From NCBI GenBank assembly GCA_937868185.1, contig CALMMG010000051.1, forward strand, positions 1 to 64,000: a stretch of DNA of 64,000 bases. The letters are read 5' to 3'. The notes beneath the pieces are model-generated. The model searched no databases, was not told the origin of the DNA, and worked only from the letters and a program-made list of their open reading frames with translations. The stretch's first letter is position 1; every line of letters begins with the position of its first letter. Below, piece by piece: positions 25,139-34,554 of this stretch. The translations under genes and the position numbers were made by a program. The stretch comes from an uncultured Pseudomonadota bacterium (GTDB lineage: Bacteria; Desulfobacterota; Desulfobulbia; Desulfobulbales; Desulfurivibrionaceae).

Positions 25139-27943
25139 ATGCTGACCGAGCTGTTTGCCGACCTGAGCGGGCCCTGGCCCGACGCCTGTTTTCTTCTCAC
25201 CAGGGACGGGGAGATCAAAGCGGCCAACCCCGCTGGTGCCACAATGCTCCGGCTACCCCTCCAGAAGACGGCCGGACACCGCCTTACGGAATTTGTCCGC
25301 GAATCCGCCGAGACGATCTCCAACTATCTTGCCACCTGCGCCAAAAACCGACAGCAGATGCCAGGCGCCCTCTCCCTTCTAACGCCAGACGGGCAGGTTC
25401 TTCGCTACAGCTGCTTCGGCTACCGGATTCAGGCCAAAACGGCGGAGACACCCCTGATCTTTCTCCGCTGTTGCCAAGCCAAAACCGCCAGCAACCGCTT
25501 CAACGCCCTCAACCAGCAACTGGAACGGCAGCTGGCGACTCACCACCGGCTCACCGCCTCCCACGCCATGCTGAAAACCATCCTGGACAGCCTGGAGGCC
25601 CTGGTCTATGTGGCGGACATGCAGACCTATGAAGTGCTGTTCGTCAACCGCTACGGTCGGGAGCTGCTGGGCGGCGACATCACCGGCACCATCTGCTGGC
25701 AAACCATCCAGAGCGGCCAAACCGGACCGTGCTCTTTTTGCACCAATCAATTTCTGCTGACGCCTGAAGGCAAACCCGGCGAGGTTCACGTTTGGGATTT
25801 CCGCAACACTGTCACCAATCGCTGGTTCCATATCCATGACCGGGCCATCCCCTGGAGCGATGGTCGCCTGGTCCGGCTGGAGATCGCCACCGATATCACG
25901 CCCCTCAAAGAGGTAGAGGAAAAAACCCACCGCGAGGAAGAACAGGCCAAGGCTCTGCTTAATCTGGCCCAGCAACCATGGACCACCAGGGACGCCCTGG
26001 CCGACCATGCCCTGGCGGAGGCGGTGCGGCTCACCAACAGCAAGGTGGGCTATCTCCATTTTCTAGCTGCGGATCAACAAACCATCGAACTTTCTTCTTG
26101 GTCGGCAGCGGTGCAGGCCAAATGCTCGGCTGCGAAATCGATGCACTATCCAGTGGAGAAAGCCGGAATCTGGGCCGATTGCCTCCGCCTCCGCCAGCCG
26201 GTAATCCACAACGACTACCCAAACACCCCCAACCGCAAAGGGTATCCTGAAGGCCACTTTCCCGTGCTCCGTCATATGAGTGTGCCGGTTTTTGACGGGG
26301 AGCGCATCGTGGCCATCGTCGGGGTCGGCAACAAGGAAGAGCCCTACGATCAGGCAGACACAAAACAGCTTTCCCAGTACATGAACAACCTCTGGGCCAT
26401 CCTCAAACAGAAGCTCGCCGAGGCTGAGATCCGTAGCATCAAGGAGCAGTGGGAAAAAACCTTTGACGCCATCGATGATATTGTAACCATCCACGATCTT
26501 GAGATGCGGATCGTCCGGGCCAACAAGGCGGCTGGCAACCTACTCGGGGTTGCGCCGACGGAGCTGATCGGCAAGCACTGCTACGAAATGTTCCGGGGAG
26601 CGTCCGAACCCTGTGCCGAATGCCCCGAGGTTCTCGCCCGCGCTGATTTGAGTAATCATAAGGCAAGCATCTGCCATGCAAATCTGGGCAAAACCTTTGC
26701 CGCAGCCTCCTTCCCCCTGGTTGACGAAACAGGGCTCACCGGCTTTGTTCACATCGCCAAGGACATCAGCGAACAAATGCGGATGGAGGAGAGGCTGCGG
26801 CAATCCCAAAAGATGGAGGCCATCGGCACCCTGGCCGGCGGGATCGCCCACGACTTCAACAATATCCTGGCCCCCATCCTCGGCTACACCGAACTGGCGC
26901 TGACCCGGGTTTCCCCGCACGATCCCCTGGCCACCGACCTGCAGCAGGTCACCCGCGCGTCACTACGGGCCAAGGAACTGGTGCAGCAGATTCTCGCCTT
27001 CAGCCGGCAATCCCCGAAGGAACGGAAACCCCTGCGACCGCATCTGGTGGTGAAAGAAGCGCTCAAGTTGCTGCGGGCTTCCCTGCCATCCACCATCGAG
27101 ATTCGCGAGGATATTTCCGCCGAGTGCGGAGCCATTCTGGCCGACCCGACCCAACTGCACCAAATCATCATGAACCTCTGCACCAACGCCTACCAGGCCA
27201 TGCGAGAGACCGGCGGGGTGCTGGGGGTGAGTCTGAGCAATGTGACCATCGGAGAGGAAGACAGCAAGGTGATCAGCGCCGAGCTTGTGCCCGGAGAGTA
27301 TGTGCTACTTGAGGTCAGCGATACCGGCAGCGGCATGGACCGCGCAACCATGGCCAGAATTTTTGAACCCTACTTCACCACCAAGGCAACAGGAGAAGGA
27401 ACCGGCTTGGGGCTTTCCGTGGTCCACGGAATTGTCAAAAGCCACCAGGGGCAGATCAACGTATACAGCGAACTGGGCCAAGGCACGAACTTCCATGTCT
27501 ATCTGCCCAGGGTCGCGGAAACGCCAACCCTGGCGACCGAGGCGCCCAACAAAGAGGCCATCCCCACAGGCACGGAGCGGCTGCTGGTCGTGGATGATGA
27601 AGAACAGATCACCGATATGCTGCGGGTGATCCTGCAAAATCTCGGCTACCAGGTCACCATTTCCGGCAACAGTCTGGAGGCTCTGGCCCTCGTGGCACAA
27701 AAGCCAGAAGCCTTTGATCTGCTGATCACCGACATGACCATGCCCCACCTGACCGGCTTCGAGCTGGCCAAAAAGGTGCTGGCCCTCCGTCCTGACCTGC
27801 CGATCATTCTTTGCACCGGCTTCAGCGAACTGATCAACAGGGAGCAGGCACTGGCCCTGGGCATCCGGACCTACTTGATGAAACCGGTTTCGGTGCGGGA
27901 GCTGGCCCAGGCCGTGCGCAAGACCTTGCAACCCACCGGATAA
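25139..27943 (+). CDS. hybrid sensor histidine kinase (PAS-PAS-GAF-PAS-kinase-receiver)
   Basis: This 934-residue protein has no clear transmembrane segment, so it is probably cytoplasmic. The order is PAS (about 8-110), PAS (about 145-255, with FCTNQF-type cysteines), GAF-like domain (about 275-420, HYPVEKAGIWADCLRLRQPVIHNDY), PAS (about 440-550, with CYEMFRGASEPCAECP), HisKA with LAGGIAHDFNNIL (His571), ATPase domain (TGSGM, GTGLGLSVVHGIV) and a C-terminal receiver with Asp865 in LITDMTMPHLTG. It sits 3 bases after the metOD1 gene. No output regulator is adjacent, so phosphotransfer may go to a distant partner. Confidence 0.93.
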   Translation: MLTELFADLSGPWPDACFLLTRDGEIKAANPAGATMLRLPLQKTAGHRLTEFVRESAETISNYLATCAKNRQQMPGALSLLTPDGQVLRYSCFGYRIQAKTAETPLIFLRCCQAKTASNRFNALNQQLERQLATHHRLTASHAMLKTILDSLEALVYVADMQTYEVLFVNRYGRELLGGDITGTICWQTIQSGQTGPCSFCTNQFLLTPEGKPGEVHVWDFRNTVTNRWFHIHDRAIPWSDGRLVRLEIATDITPLKEVEEKTHREEEQAKALLNLAQQPWTTRDALADHALAEAVRLTNSKVGYLHFLAADQQTIELSSWSAAVQAKCSAAKSMHYPVEKAGIWADCLRLRQPVIHNDYPNTPNRKGYPEGHFPVLRHMSVPVFDGERIVAIVGVGNKEEPYDQADTKQLSQYMNNLWAILKQKLAEAEIRSIKEQWEKTFDAIDDIVTIHDLEMRIVRANKAAGNLLGVAPTELIGKHCYEMFRGASEPCAECPEVLARADLSNHKASICHANLGKTFAAASFPLVDETGLTGFVHIAKDISEQMRMEERLRQSQKMEAIGTLAGGIAHDFNNILAPILGYTELALTRVSPHDPLATDLQQVTRASLRAKELVQQILAFSRQSPKERKPLRPHLVVKEALKLLRASLPSTIEIREDISAECGAILADPTQLHQIIMNLCTNAYQAMRETGGVLGVSLSNVTIGEEDSKVISAELVPGEYVLLEVSDTGSGMDRATMARIFEPYFTTKATGEGTGLGLSVVHGIVKSHQGQINVYSELGQGTNFHVYLPRVAETPTLATEAPNKEAIPTGTERLLVVDDEEQITDMLRVILQNLGYQVTISGNSLEALALVAQKPEAFDLLITDMTMPHLTGFELAKKVLALRPDLPIILCTGFSELINREQALALGIRTYLMKPVSVRELAQAVRKTLQPTG

Positions 27944-27949
27944 CCCAGG

Positions 27950-28537
27950 TCATTTCCCGTCGAGCAACCGCATGACTGCCCGAAAAACCTCCTGAAGCGC
28001 ACTCACCGGGGCGTCGGCCATGGCCATGACAACCATTCCCGAGGTGGTCGCGGTTATCGCCCCCGCCACCCCGGCGCAGTCAAACCCCGCCGGGAACTCC
28101 CCCCGCTGCACGCCTTCCTCAAGAACCCTCTGCACCACTTCCCGCTCATGACGGAACAGCGACGCCACCATTTCCTTGGTTTCCCGGTCATGCTGGTGGC
28201 GCTCAAGTGCAGAAAGAATCACCAGGCAGCCGCCCGGCGTCTTCGGGTTGAAATGAAAATCAATGACAAAGACCAGCCAGTTTTTGATCGCTTCCCGAGA
28301 TGACGGTGCAGCTCCGGTGATGCTGGTGAGCATCCCTTCCACCTGGCCAATATAGAGGGCCAAACATCTCTTAAACAGACTCCGCTTGTTACCAAAAGCG
28401 TTGTAAATACTGGCCCGGTTCAGCCCGGTTCCCTTTTCAAGATCGTGCAACGAGGTCGCAGCATAGCCCTTTTCCCAAAAAAGGTGCAACGCCGCTTCCA
28501 GGACCTGATTTTCATCAAAATTCCTTGTCCGGGCCAC
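27950..28537 (-). CDS. TetR family transcriptional regulator
   Basis: This 195-residue repressor has the N-terminal helix-turn-helix typical of TetR (ALHLFWEKGYAATSLHDLEKGTGLNRASIYNAFGNKRSLF, residues about 14-52) and a helical ligand domain resembling the TetR_C_6 type. It is divergent from a small monohaem cytochrome c gene, with 122 bases between starts that hold the promoter of the cytochrome, so the cytochrome is the likely target. The ligand is unknown. Confidence 0.92.
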   Translation of the reverse strand: MARTRNFDENQVLEAALHLFWEKGYAATSLHDLEKGTGLNRASIYNAFGNKRSLFKRCLALYIGQVEGMLTSITGAAPSSREAIKNWLVFVIDFHFNPKTPGGCLVILSALERHQHDRETKEMVASLFRHEREVVQRVLEEGVQRGEFPAGFDCAGVAGAITATTSGMVVMAMADAPVSALQEVFRAVMRLLDGK

Positions 28538-28585
28538 AGCTTCCCCCCGCCGATCTTTTCTTTACCATTCGATCAACAAAAACGA

Positions 28586-28613
28586 TTGACACCCTTCAAT
28601 ACAGGTTTATATT
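28586..28613 (+). promoter_or_regulatory. sigma-70 promoter of the monohaem cytochrome gene
   Basis: TTGACA at 28586-28591, 16 bases, TATATT at 28608-28613. The stretch 28618-28640 (GTACATATTGTAATGGTTGGTAC) begins and ends with GTAC and is a plausible TetR operator over the start point. Confidence 0.65.
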
Positions 28614-28659
28614 TTAGTACATATTGTAATGGTTGGTACAAAAAAATTGGAGACCGCCC

Positions 28660-29061
28660 ATGAACCGTTTCGCCATGTCCCTTGCTGCCCTGCTGCTTGT
28701 TCCCACCTTTGCCAACCAGGTGAACGCCGCCCCCTCAACGCGCTATGACGCAACCACCCAAACCTGCCGGGTTCTCAATGACGGCCCGCTGGAATGGGAA
28801 AGCCGCCCCTGGGGCGAGGGCGGCAAGATCTTCAAGAGTGCCTGCAAGAGCTGTCACTCCCGCAACAATGACAAAGGCGCCTCCTTTCTCTGGGTGGAAT
28901 CAAAAAACTCAGCGGGCTGGAACAGAATTTTCGAAACCCGCTCCCCAATCTGCGCCAAGAACGGCTCCTGGGACAGCATCACCCTTGAGCAGCAACTGAA
29001 GCTCAACGACTACCTGTACCGCTGGGCGGCAAACAGCCAAGATCGCAACGACAGCTGCTGA
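28660..29061 (+). CDS. periplasmic monohaem c-type cytochrome
   Basis: A 133-residue protein with a signal peptide (residues 1-23, cleaved after VNA) and one haem site CKSCH near residue 69. There are further cysteines at about 31, 98 and 133 (C-terminal). A possible distal ligand lies in the helix near SITLEQQLKLNDYLYRW. ATG 28660 follows GGAG by 7 bases; a TTG at 28633 would extend it without a purpose. It is divergent from a TetR gene that probably represses it. The electron partner is unknown. Confidence 0.85.
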   Translation: MNRFAMSLAALLLVPTFANQVNAAPSTRYDATTQTCRVLNDGPLEWESRPWGEGGKIFKSACKSCHSRNNDKGASFLWVESKNSAGWNRIFETRSPICAKNGSWDSITLEQQLKLNDYLYRWAANSQDRNDSC

Positions 29062-29115
29062 CGCTAAGCCAACGCTCCCGGTCCGGGAGAAAAACAGCAA
29101 CCAAGCCGCCGCACC

Positions 29116-30339
29116 CTACTTTGCCTTCCCCTTGTTGAAGAGATCGGCAAAGGTGGCCATGGGTGCGGCCTCCTTCTTCTTTTCCGCAATATACTGCCGA
29201 AAATCACCCTGATTTTCACCCTCACCCGCAGCCCTGTTCTTTTTGCCGCCACCCTTGCCGGTCTCCTGCCCCTCAGCCTTGGCAGGCACGGGTAAGGAGA
29301 GGGACAACCGCTTTTTCTCGGGGTCGACACTGTCGATCTTCACCTCAAGGGCATCACCCACCTGGACGACCTCACGCGGATGACTGATGCGTCGCCCCGC
29401 CCCAAGCTTGGAGATATGCACCAGGCCATCTATGCCGGGAGCAAGTTCAACAAAGGCGCCGAACTCGGTAAGACGGACAACCTTGCCGGTGACGACGCTG
29501 CCCTCTGGGAACATCCCACTGATCTCCTCCCAGGGGTTGGGCAGAGAATCCTTAAGGCTGAAAGAGTAGCGGTCCTGGTCCCAATCGAGCTTGAGCACGG
29601 TGACAGTGACTTCCTGGCCCACGGCCAAACGCTCGTTGATATCCTCAATCCTCCCCCAAGCGATCTCGGAAACCGGAATCAGACCCTCGATGCCGCCGAT
29701 ATCGACAAAGGCGCCGAAATCGCGGATGGAGGTAATGACCCCCTTGACGGTCTGACCGATGGCCAGGGATTCTTGCAGGGCTTCCTTCTGCTGGGCCCGT
29801 TCCTCCTCAAGCAACGCCCGGCGGGAAACCACGATGTTCTTGCCGTGTTCACTGAATTTGGTGATCCGGAAGGCAAATTTCTTGCCAATGTACTCCTCGG
29901 CGTTTTCGATCCTCCGCATCTCCATCTGGGAAAAGGGGCAAAAGGCCCGGACACTGCCGGAGAAGCGGACATCAAAACCGCCCTTGACCTCAGCCGTCAC
30001 CGTGCCTTCAACCGGGATGCCGTTCTGGCACGCCTCGTCAAGATGGCCAGCCACCGCCCCACCGCTCACCTTGGCGGTGAACAACCGTTCGTTCCTCTTC
30101 TCGGAAAGGAAATAAACCTGCACCCGGTCGCCTTCCTGCACGGTCAGGTTGCCCTCACCATCGGTGAACTCATTTTTTGCCACCGACCCTTCGCTCTTGG
30201 CGCCAAGATCGAGAAAAATCCATTCCTTGGCAATGCGCACCACGGTGGCCTCAATCTTCTGGCCCGGCCGCAACCGTTCCTTGGTGCTGGCTGGGGTTTC
30301 CTGAAACATTTCGGCAAAACTTTTATCATCATCGGACAT
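29116..30339 (-). CDS. S1 RNA-binding domain protein (ribosomal protein S1-like)
   Basis: This 407-residue protein has four S1 (OB-fold) repeats. One is at about 25-95 (GQKIEATVVRIAKEWIFLDLGAKSEG), a divergent second at about 105-165 and a strong third at about 190-258 (GQTVKGVITSIRDFGAFVDIGGIEGLIPVSE). A fourth is at about 275-345 (GSVVTGKVVRLTEFGAFVELAPGIDGLVHISKLG), followed by a Lys-rich tail. It is shorter than canonical six-domain S1 and may be an S1 paralogue binding mRNA. ATG 30339 is chosen over 30360 because AAGGG lies 8 bases before it. It is convergent with the cytochrome gene. Confidence 0.88.
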   Translation of the reverse strand: MSDDDKSFAEMFQETPASTKERLRPGQKIEATVVRIAKEWIFLDLGAKSEGSVAKNEFTDGEGNLTVQEGDRVQVYFLSEKRNERLFTAKVSGGAVAGHLDEACQNGIPVEGTVTAEVKGGFDVRFSGSVRAFCPFSQMEMRRIENAEEYIGKKFAFRITKFSEHGKNIVVSRRALLEEERAQQKEALQESLAIGQTVKGVITSIRDFGAFVDIGGIEGLIPVSEIAWGRIEDINERLAVGQEVTVTVLKLDWDQDRYSFSLKDSLPNPWEEISGMFPEGSVVTGKVVRLTEFGAFVELAPGIDGLVHISKLGAGRRISHPREVVQVGDALEVKIDSVDPEKKRLSLSLPVPAKAEGQETGKGGGKKNRAAGEGENQGDFRQYIAEKKKEAAPMATFADLFNKGKAK

Positions 30340-30412
30340 TGTCATCACCCTTACCCACACGTTGTTTTTCCATGATTATCAACTACGAAACGGAAGCTTT
30401 TCTCTTGTCGTC

Positions 30413-30925
30413 TCAATCCTTGCCAATGGCGGAGCCAATCTCTACCCTTTCCACCTCTTTTGTTTCACACTGCAAAATACAAAATCCGGGCTGTTCATCC
30501 TTGCCCAACAGCTCGCCGGGGTTCACCAGCAGACAATTGCCAACCTTTTCCACCTGGTAGCGGTGGTTATGGCCGCAGCACACCACGTCGAACATGCCCT
30601 GACAGGCAATGCCCCTGGCCAGCTGCGGATAATGGGTAAAGGCGAGCTTAAGCCCTCCACCCTCCACCGCGCCTAAAATCCCGTGGTGGCTGATGGTGGG
30701 AAAGCGGAGCCCGCATGACTGGGAGATGATATGCTGGTCGCCGAGGTTGTTGCCGTAGATCAGATGCACCGCCCCGCTGAAGCGGGCGAGTTCGTCAAGC
30801 ATGAACGGGGAGATCAAATCGCCGCAGTGGATGATCATACTCACGCTGTAGGCGTTACAGTATTTCACCGCAGCCCGCAGGTTGAGAATATGATCGTGGG
30901 TATCGGAGATGATCGCGATTCTCAT
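30413..30925 (-). CDS. YfcE/MJ0936-type metallophosphoesterase
   Basis: A 170-residue phosphodiesterase of the calcineurin-like superfamily. Metal ligands are in ISDTHDH (residues 6-12), IIHCGDLISP, YGNNLGD, FTHYP and CCGHNHR; all five expected blocks are present. The substrate is unknown, and related enzymes cleave small phosphodiesters. I start at ATG 30925, which overlaps the TGA of the cobC-like gene by four bases, rather than at 31036 inside that gene. It closes the cob operon. Confidence 0.9.
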   Translation of the reverse strand: MRIAIISDTHDHILNLRAAVKYCNAYSVSMIIHCGDLISPFMLDELARFSGAVHLIYGNNLGDQHIISQSCGLRFPTISHHGILGAVEGGGLKLAFTHYPQLARGIACQGMFDVVCCGHNHRYQVEKVGNCLLVNPGELLGKDEQPGFCILQCETKEVERVEIGSAIGKD

Positions 30926-32013
30926 GGCCTTTCTCCAAGGATTCCGGCAAGCGCGGCCAGACACCGCGCATTGCGGCTGGGCTCTTGCAGCGAAACCCGA
31001 AAATAGTGAGCATCCAGGCCGGTGAAATTGCTGCAATCCCGAATCATAATCCGCTGACTGAGCATACCCTCCCGCAACTGGGGTGCGGTGATTAGCCCGC
31101 TCAAGCGACAGAGGATAAAATTCGCCGCACCAGGAATCACCCGCACCCCTGGCAACGCAGCCAGCCGGGCGACAAAATCTGGCCTAGTCTGAGCAAGAAA
31201 ATCGCGCACCGCTTGGACATATCCGTCGCCATGCTCCAGGAGATACTCCCCTGCCACCTGGGCCATGCGGTTCACCCCCCAGGGTTTGCGCCGCGCCGCA
31301 AATCGGGACATCTTCTCCTCGTTGGCCACAAGAAAACCAAGACGCAGGCCGGGGATACCGTAGATCTTCGAGGAGGAACAGAGCAAAAAGAGATTCCCTG
31401 GCAAAGGAAACCCAGCCAGGGATGGTTCGTTGACAAAGGGAAGGTACGATTCGTCGACAAGGAATTCCGAGGCGGGATGGGCAAGGATAAAATCATGCAG
31501 CTCGCGGCTTGCCACCACCCTGCCGGTGGGATTGTTGGGGTTGCAAAGAAACACCAGCTCGCCCCCGGTAAGACGGGCGGACAACCGGTTGAAATCAAGG
31601 GCGAAATCCTCGTCGGCTTTGAGGGTAAAGAAGTCAACGCTCAGCCCGGCCCACTCGCTGGCCGTCTGGTAATCACCATAGGTGGGGGCAACAACCAGGG
31701 CGCGCTTGGACTGGACGCTAGCCGGCATGGCATAGATGAATTCGGTGGTGCCGTTACCCGCCAGAACCTGCTGCGGGCTACACCCGTATTTCCTGGCAAA
31801 CAACCGGACCAGGGTTTCGCTGCCGCTTTCCGGCAGAAAGCTGATCTCCGGGAGCCTTTCGCTCAACGCTTCCCGCAACCCCGGCACCATGCCCAACGGG
31901 GTCAGATTGCTGCTCAGGTCGACAAGATCGCCAACGCCGCAGCCCAACCGCTTAGCCATGGAGAGAATATCCCCACCGTGAGCGCCTTGGGCGCTGATCG
32001 TGCTGGTATCCAT
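30922..32013 (-). CDS. cobC: threonine-phosphate decarboxylase-like PLP aminotransferase (cobalamin synthesis)
   Basis: This 363-residue class I/II aminotransferase-fold enzyme fits CobC/CobD: it opens with GAHGGDILSMAKRLG and DLSSNLTPLG, has the PLP lysine in CSSSKIYGIPGLRLG and the Asn-Asn-Pro-Thr-Gly turn in LCNPNNPTGR. These enzymes make (R)-1-amino-2-propanol phosphate for the cobalamin nucleotide loop. A histidinol-phosphate aminotransferase is the main alternative, but the immediate upstream neighbour is cobU (1-base spacing between frames), which favours the cobalamin role. Confidence 0.88.
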   Translation of the reverse strand: MDTSTISAQGAHGGDILSMAKRLGCGVGDLVDLSSNLTPLGMVPGLREALSERLPEISFLPESGSETLVRLFARKYGCSPQQVLAGNGTTEFIYAMPASVQSKRALVVAPTYGDYQTASEWAGLSVDFFTLKADEDFALDFNRLSARLTGGELVFLCNPNNPTGRVVASRELHDFILAHPASEFLVDESYLPFVNEPSLAGFPLPGNLFLLCSSSKIYGIPGLRLGFLVANEEKMSRFAARRKPWGVNRMAQVAGEYLLEHGDGYVQAVRDFLAQTRPDFVARLAALPGVRVIPGAANFILCRLSGLITAPQLREGMLSQRIMIRDCSNFTGLDAHYFRVSLQEPSRNARCLAALAGILGERP

Positions 32014-32565
32014 TTAACCCTTGAGCCGCAGAGGCAGACCAGCGGCCACCAGAACCACCTGCTGACAAACCACAGCCATCTGCTGATTGGTCCAGCCAGC
32101 CAGATCACGAAAGCGTCGACCCAGGGGTGATTCCGGCACGATGCCAAGGCCAACCTCGTTGGCAACCAGCACCACCGAAGTATCAAGACTGCTTACGGTC
32201 TCACACAACCGGGCAACCTCCCCCTGGATTTTCTCGTCGTTGAACCCCTGCATCATCATATTGGTAAGCCACATGGTTAGACAATCCACCAAAAAGATCT
32301 CCGAGCCGGTCTCGTTTTTCTCAAGCACCCCGACCAAATCCAGCGGCTCTTCCACGGTCAGCCAGCCGATGCCCCGACTCTGCAAGTGCAGGGCGATGCG
32401 CTGATCCATCTCCGCGTCGTTGCGCGCTTCCAGAGTGGCGACAAAGACCTTATCAGAAAAATTTTCCGTAACCCATTGCTCGGCGTAGCGACTCTTGCCG
32501 CTCCGGCAGCCGCCGATCACCAGTTTTTTCATGGGAAGCTGTCTGGCCCTTTCCGTATTCGTCAT
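32014..32565 (-). CDS. cobU: adenosylcobinamide kinase / adenosylcobinamide-phosphate guanylyltransferase
   Basis: This 183-residue bifunctional enzyme phosphorylates adenosylcobinamide and adds GMP. It has the P-loop GGCRSGKS near residue 18, the ATLEARNDAEM region, DCLTMWLTN, and VLVANEVGLGIVPESPLGRRFRDLAG, the strongest CobU signature. The start at 32565 overlaps the end of the radical SAM gene by four bases. A shorter start at 32532 is also possible. It is followed directly by cobC. Confidence 0.95.
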   Translation of the reverse strand: MTNTERARQLPMKKLVIGGCRSGKSRYAEQWVTENFSDKVFVATLEARNDAEMDQRIALHLQSRGIGWLTVEEPLDLVGVLEKNETGSEIFLVDCLTMWLTNMMMQGFNDEKIQGEVARLCETVSSLDTSVVLVANEVGLGIVPESPLGRRFRDLAGWTNQQMAVVCQQVVLVAAGLPLRLKG

Positions 32566-34397
32566 AACCCTTTTCCCGTGTGTACCGCCAAGGCAAGGTA
32601 CCTTGTTCCCTGGGCAAAGAGCAACCGTTTTGCCGCGAGTTCCTCAAGAAAAGTTACCAGCTTCTCCCTCCCAAGGGTGGGAAACAGGCGGGCAAGCGCA
32701 TCGAGCTCCACTCCCGTTTCGCAGGCAAGATAAATGGCCCGGGAGGTGCCGCGCAATCGGTGGTGCAGGGTCGCCTGCTCAGGCAGTTCCTGACGAATGA
32801 TGAGCAAGTTGCCCGCATCCCGATAAGAAAGCAGCGGGACCAGATGGGCCGGACTAGGCCTTGCCTGATGAAACCGTTGCCAATCGCGGATCTTTTTGAC
32901 CACCGGCTGCCAGAGTCTGCGCTGATGCGCCCGATCCCCACGATAGTCGTTAATCAGCAGGGTCAACCCCTGGAGCATCTGCGGCGGGAAGAGCCTGCGA
33001 TTATGGGGATGCTGAACAATGGCGCGGATGCCATAGTCACTGGGCTTACTGGCCACCTCGCAGCCATGGCCGAGAAAGAAACTCGCGGCGGTCAGAGGGG
33101 TAAAGGGTAGGACAAAATCAAGGTTGGCCAGGGTCTCTTGCACCTCCGCTTCGGTGGATTGGGGAAAGCCGGTGATCAGGTTCCCATCCAGCCGGATGCC
33201 CAAGGCAACACTATCCTTCATCAGGATCAGATTCTCCATGACCGTGGCCCCTTTGCGCATCCTCTCAAGAAGGCCCTGGCTGAGGGACTCTATCCCGGCC
33301 TGCACCGCCACCAGGCCGCCCTGCCGATATGTTTTGAGCGTCTCCCCCCGCTGGTTGACCCGGATTTCGGCAAAAAAGCGGAAATCTTTTTTGCCAGAGG
33401 CCATCGTGGCAAAAAAAGTCGGGGCGTCCCGGTCGGGCAAGACATTATCCGTAAAGCTGAAATCAAGGCAGCCATGCCGCTCGGACAAACTCAGCACCTC
33501 CCGCTCCATCTGCACCGCACTCTTGCCACGATAGCCGTGCCACTGGAGGTTGAGATTGCAGAAGGTACACTTCCCCCACCAGCAGCCTCGGGAAAATTCC
33601 ACCGGGAGCTCCGGCACAAAGGGCTCACCGGAAAACTCCCGGCGCAGATCGTGAAAATAATCATCGTAATCAGGAGTCGGCAACTCGGAAAGGGCCTTGA
33701 ACTGGCAGCCGGTGAAGGCCTCTTTGTTTGCCTGCGGATTTCGGGACAAGACCTGAGGGACCAAAGCGGTTTGCCTCCCGGCCAGCACCTGGCAGAGGTT
33801 CACCAGCGGCATTTCCCCTTCGCCATGCACCACATAATCAAGCCAGGGAAAGGTTGCCAGCAATGAGCTTCCCATTTCCGCCACACAGGAAGAGCCGCCA
33901 AAGACGATGGGCAACTGCGGTTGCAACGCCTTGAGCTGCTTGGCCGCCAGTAACGAAGCCAGCAGCTGGTTGAAGCAGACGGAAAAACCCACCAGCTCGA
34001 ACTGCCCCCAATCCTGCCGGGCAAGCCATTGTTGCAGATGGGCATCCACCTTCTGCCAGAGATCTTCTATGGAAAGTGTGCCCGCCGCCTTACAGTGCTT
34101 AAGTCTTTTGCCGAGAAAACCGCGCAACACCTCGCATTGCCCGGGAAAGAGCAGCCCGGCGTAAATCCCCTCGCAGAGCCAGACATCCTGGGAAATTTCC
34201 CTATAGAGATCAAGGCCAAGGATCTTGGCCAACCCCAGATAGGGATGCAGACAGCTCACCTGCATATCCGGTTCGGTCTGGGACAAATACCCTTTGAGCG
34301 CCCCCAACTGAATAGAGGGACGGTTGAAAAGCGCCCAGGGCATGGAGATCAACCCCAAGCGGAATTGAGGATGCGGGTGGCTTATGTTCACAACCAT
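32562..34397 (-). CDS. B12-binding-domain radical SAM protein (RiPP-maturation type 1-like)
   Basis: This 611-residue protein has an N-terminal cobalamin-binding-like fold (about residues 130-240: LVGFSVCFNQLLASLLAAKQL, VFGGSSC, VVHGEGE). A radical SAM domain follows with the cluster motif CWWGKCTFC (near residue 272) inside EFSRGCWWGKCTFCNL. The C-terminal tail resembles the short winged-helix or peptide-binding end of the RiPP maturation radical SAM protein 1 family (LFAQGTRYLALAV). Family members methylate peptides at unactivated carbons. The Cys motif lacks the extra residues seen in the classic family, so it may form a side branch. No precursor peptide gene is visible beside it. It overlaps cobU by 4 bases. 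Confidence 0.78.
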   Translation of the reverse strand: MVVNISHPHPQFRLGLISMPWALFNRPSIQLGALKGYLSQTEPDMQVSCLHPYLGLAKILGLDLYREISQDVWLCEGIYAGLLFPGQCEVLRGFLGKRLKHCKAAGTLSIEDLWQKVDAHLQQWLARQDWGQFELVGFSVCFNQLLASLLAAKQLKALQPQLPIVFGGSSCVAEMGSSLLATFPWLDYVVHGEGEMPLVNLCQVLAGRQTALVPQVLSRNPQANKEAFTGCQFKALSELPTPDYDDYFHDLRREFSGEPFVPELPVEFSRGCWWGKCTFCNLNLQWHGYRGKSAVQMEREVLSLSERHGCLDFSFTDNVLPDRDAPTFFATMASGKKDFRFFAEIRVNQRGETLKTYRQGGLVAVQAGIESLSQGLLERMRKGATVMENLILMKDSVALGIRLDGNLITGFPQSTEAEVQETLANLDFVLPFTPLTAASFFLGHGCEVASKPSDYGIRAIVQHPHNRRLFPPQMLQGLTLLINDYRGDRAHQRRLWQPVVKKIRDWQRFHQARPSPAHLVPLLSYRDAGNLLIIRQELPEQATLHHRLRGTSRAIYLACETGVELDALARLFPTLGREKLVTFLEELAAKRLLFAQGTRYLALAVHTGKGL

Positions 34398-34554
34398 TCT
34401 TGCTGCTCATGATCGCTAGAAGCATTAAAACATCGGCAACTCCAAAATAATAACCATTCAAGAGTGCTGCAGATGCGCGAAAGAGGCGTACAAAATATGC
34501 TATTGCACATGAGTGGGCCGATGACAATGCAGATGCGGTGCTGTTGGACGGTTT

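Noticed and set aside
29380-30375. 331-codon frame opposite the S1-domain gene
   Set aside because: The minus-strand frame encodes clear S1 repeats; the plus-strand frame is its antisense shadow.
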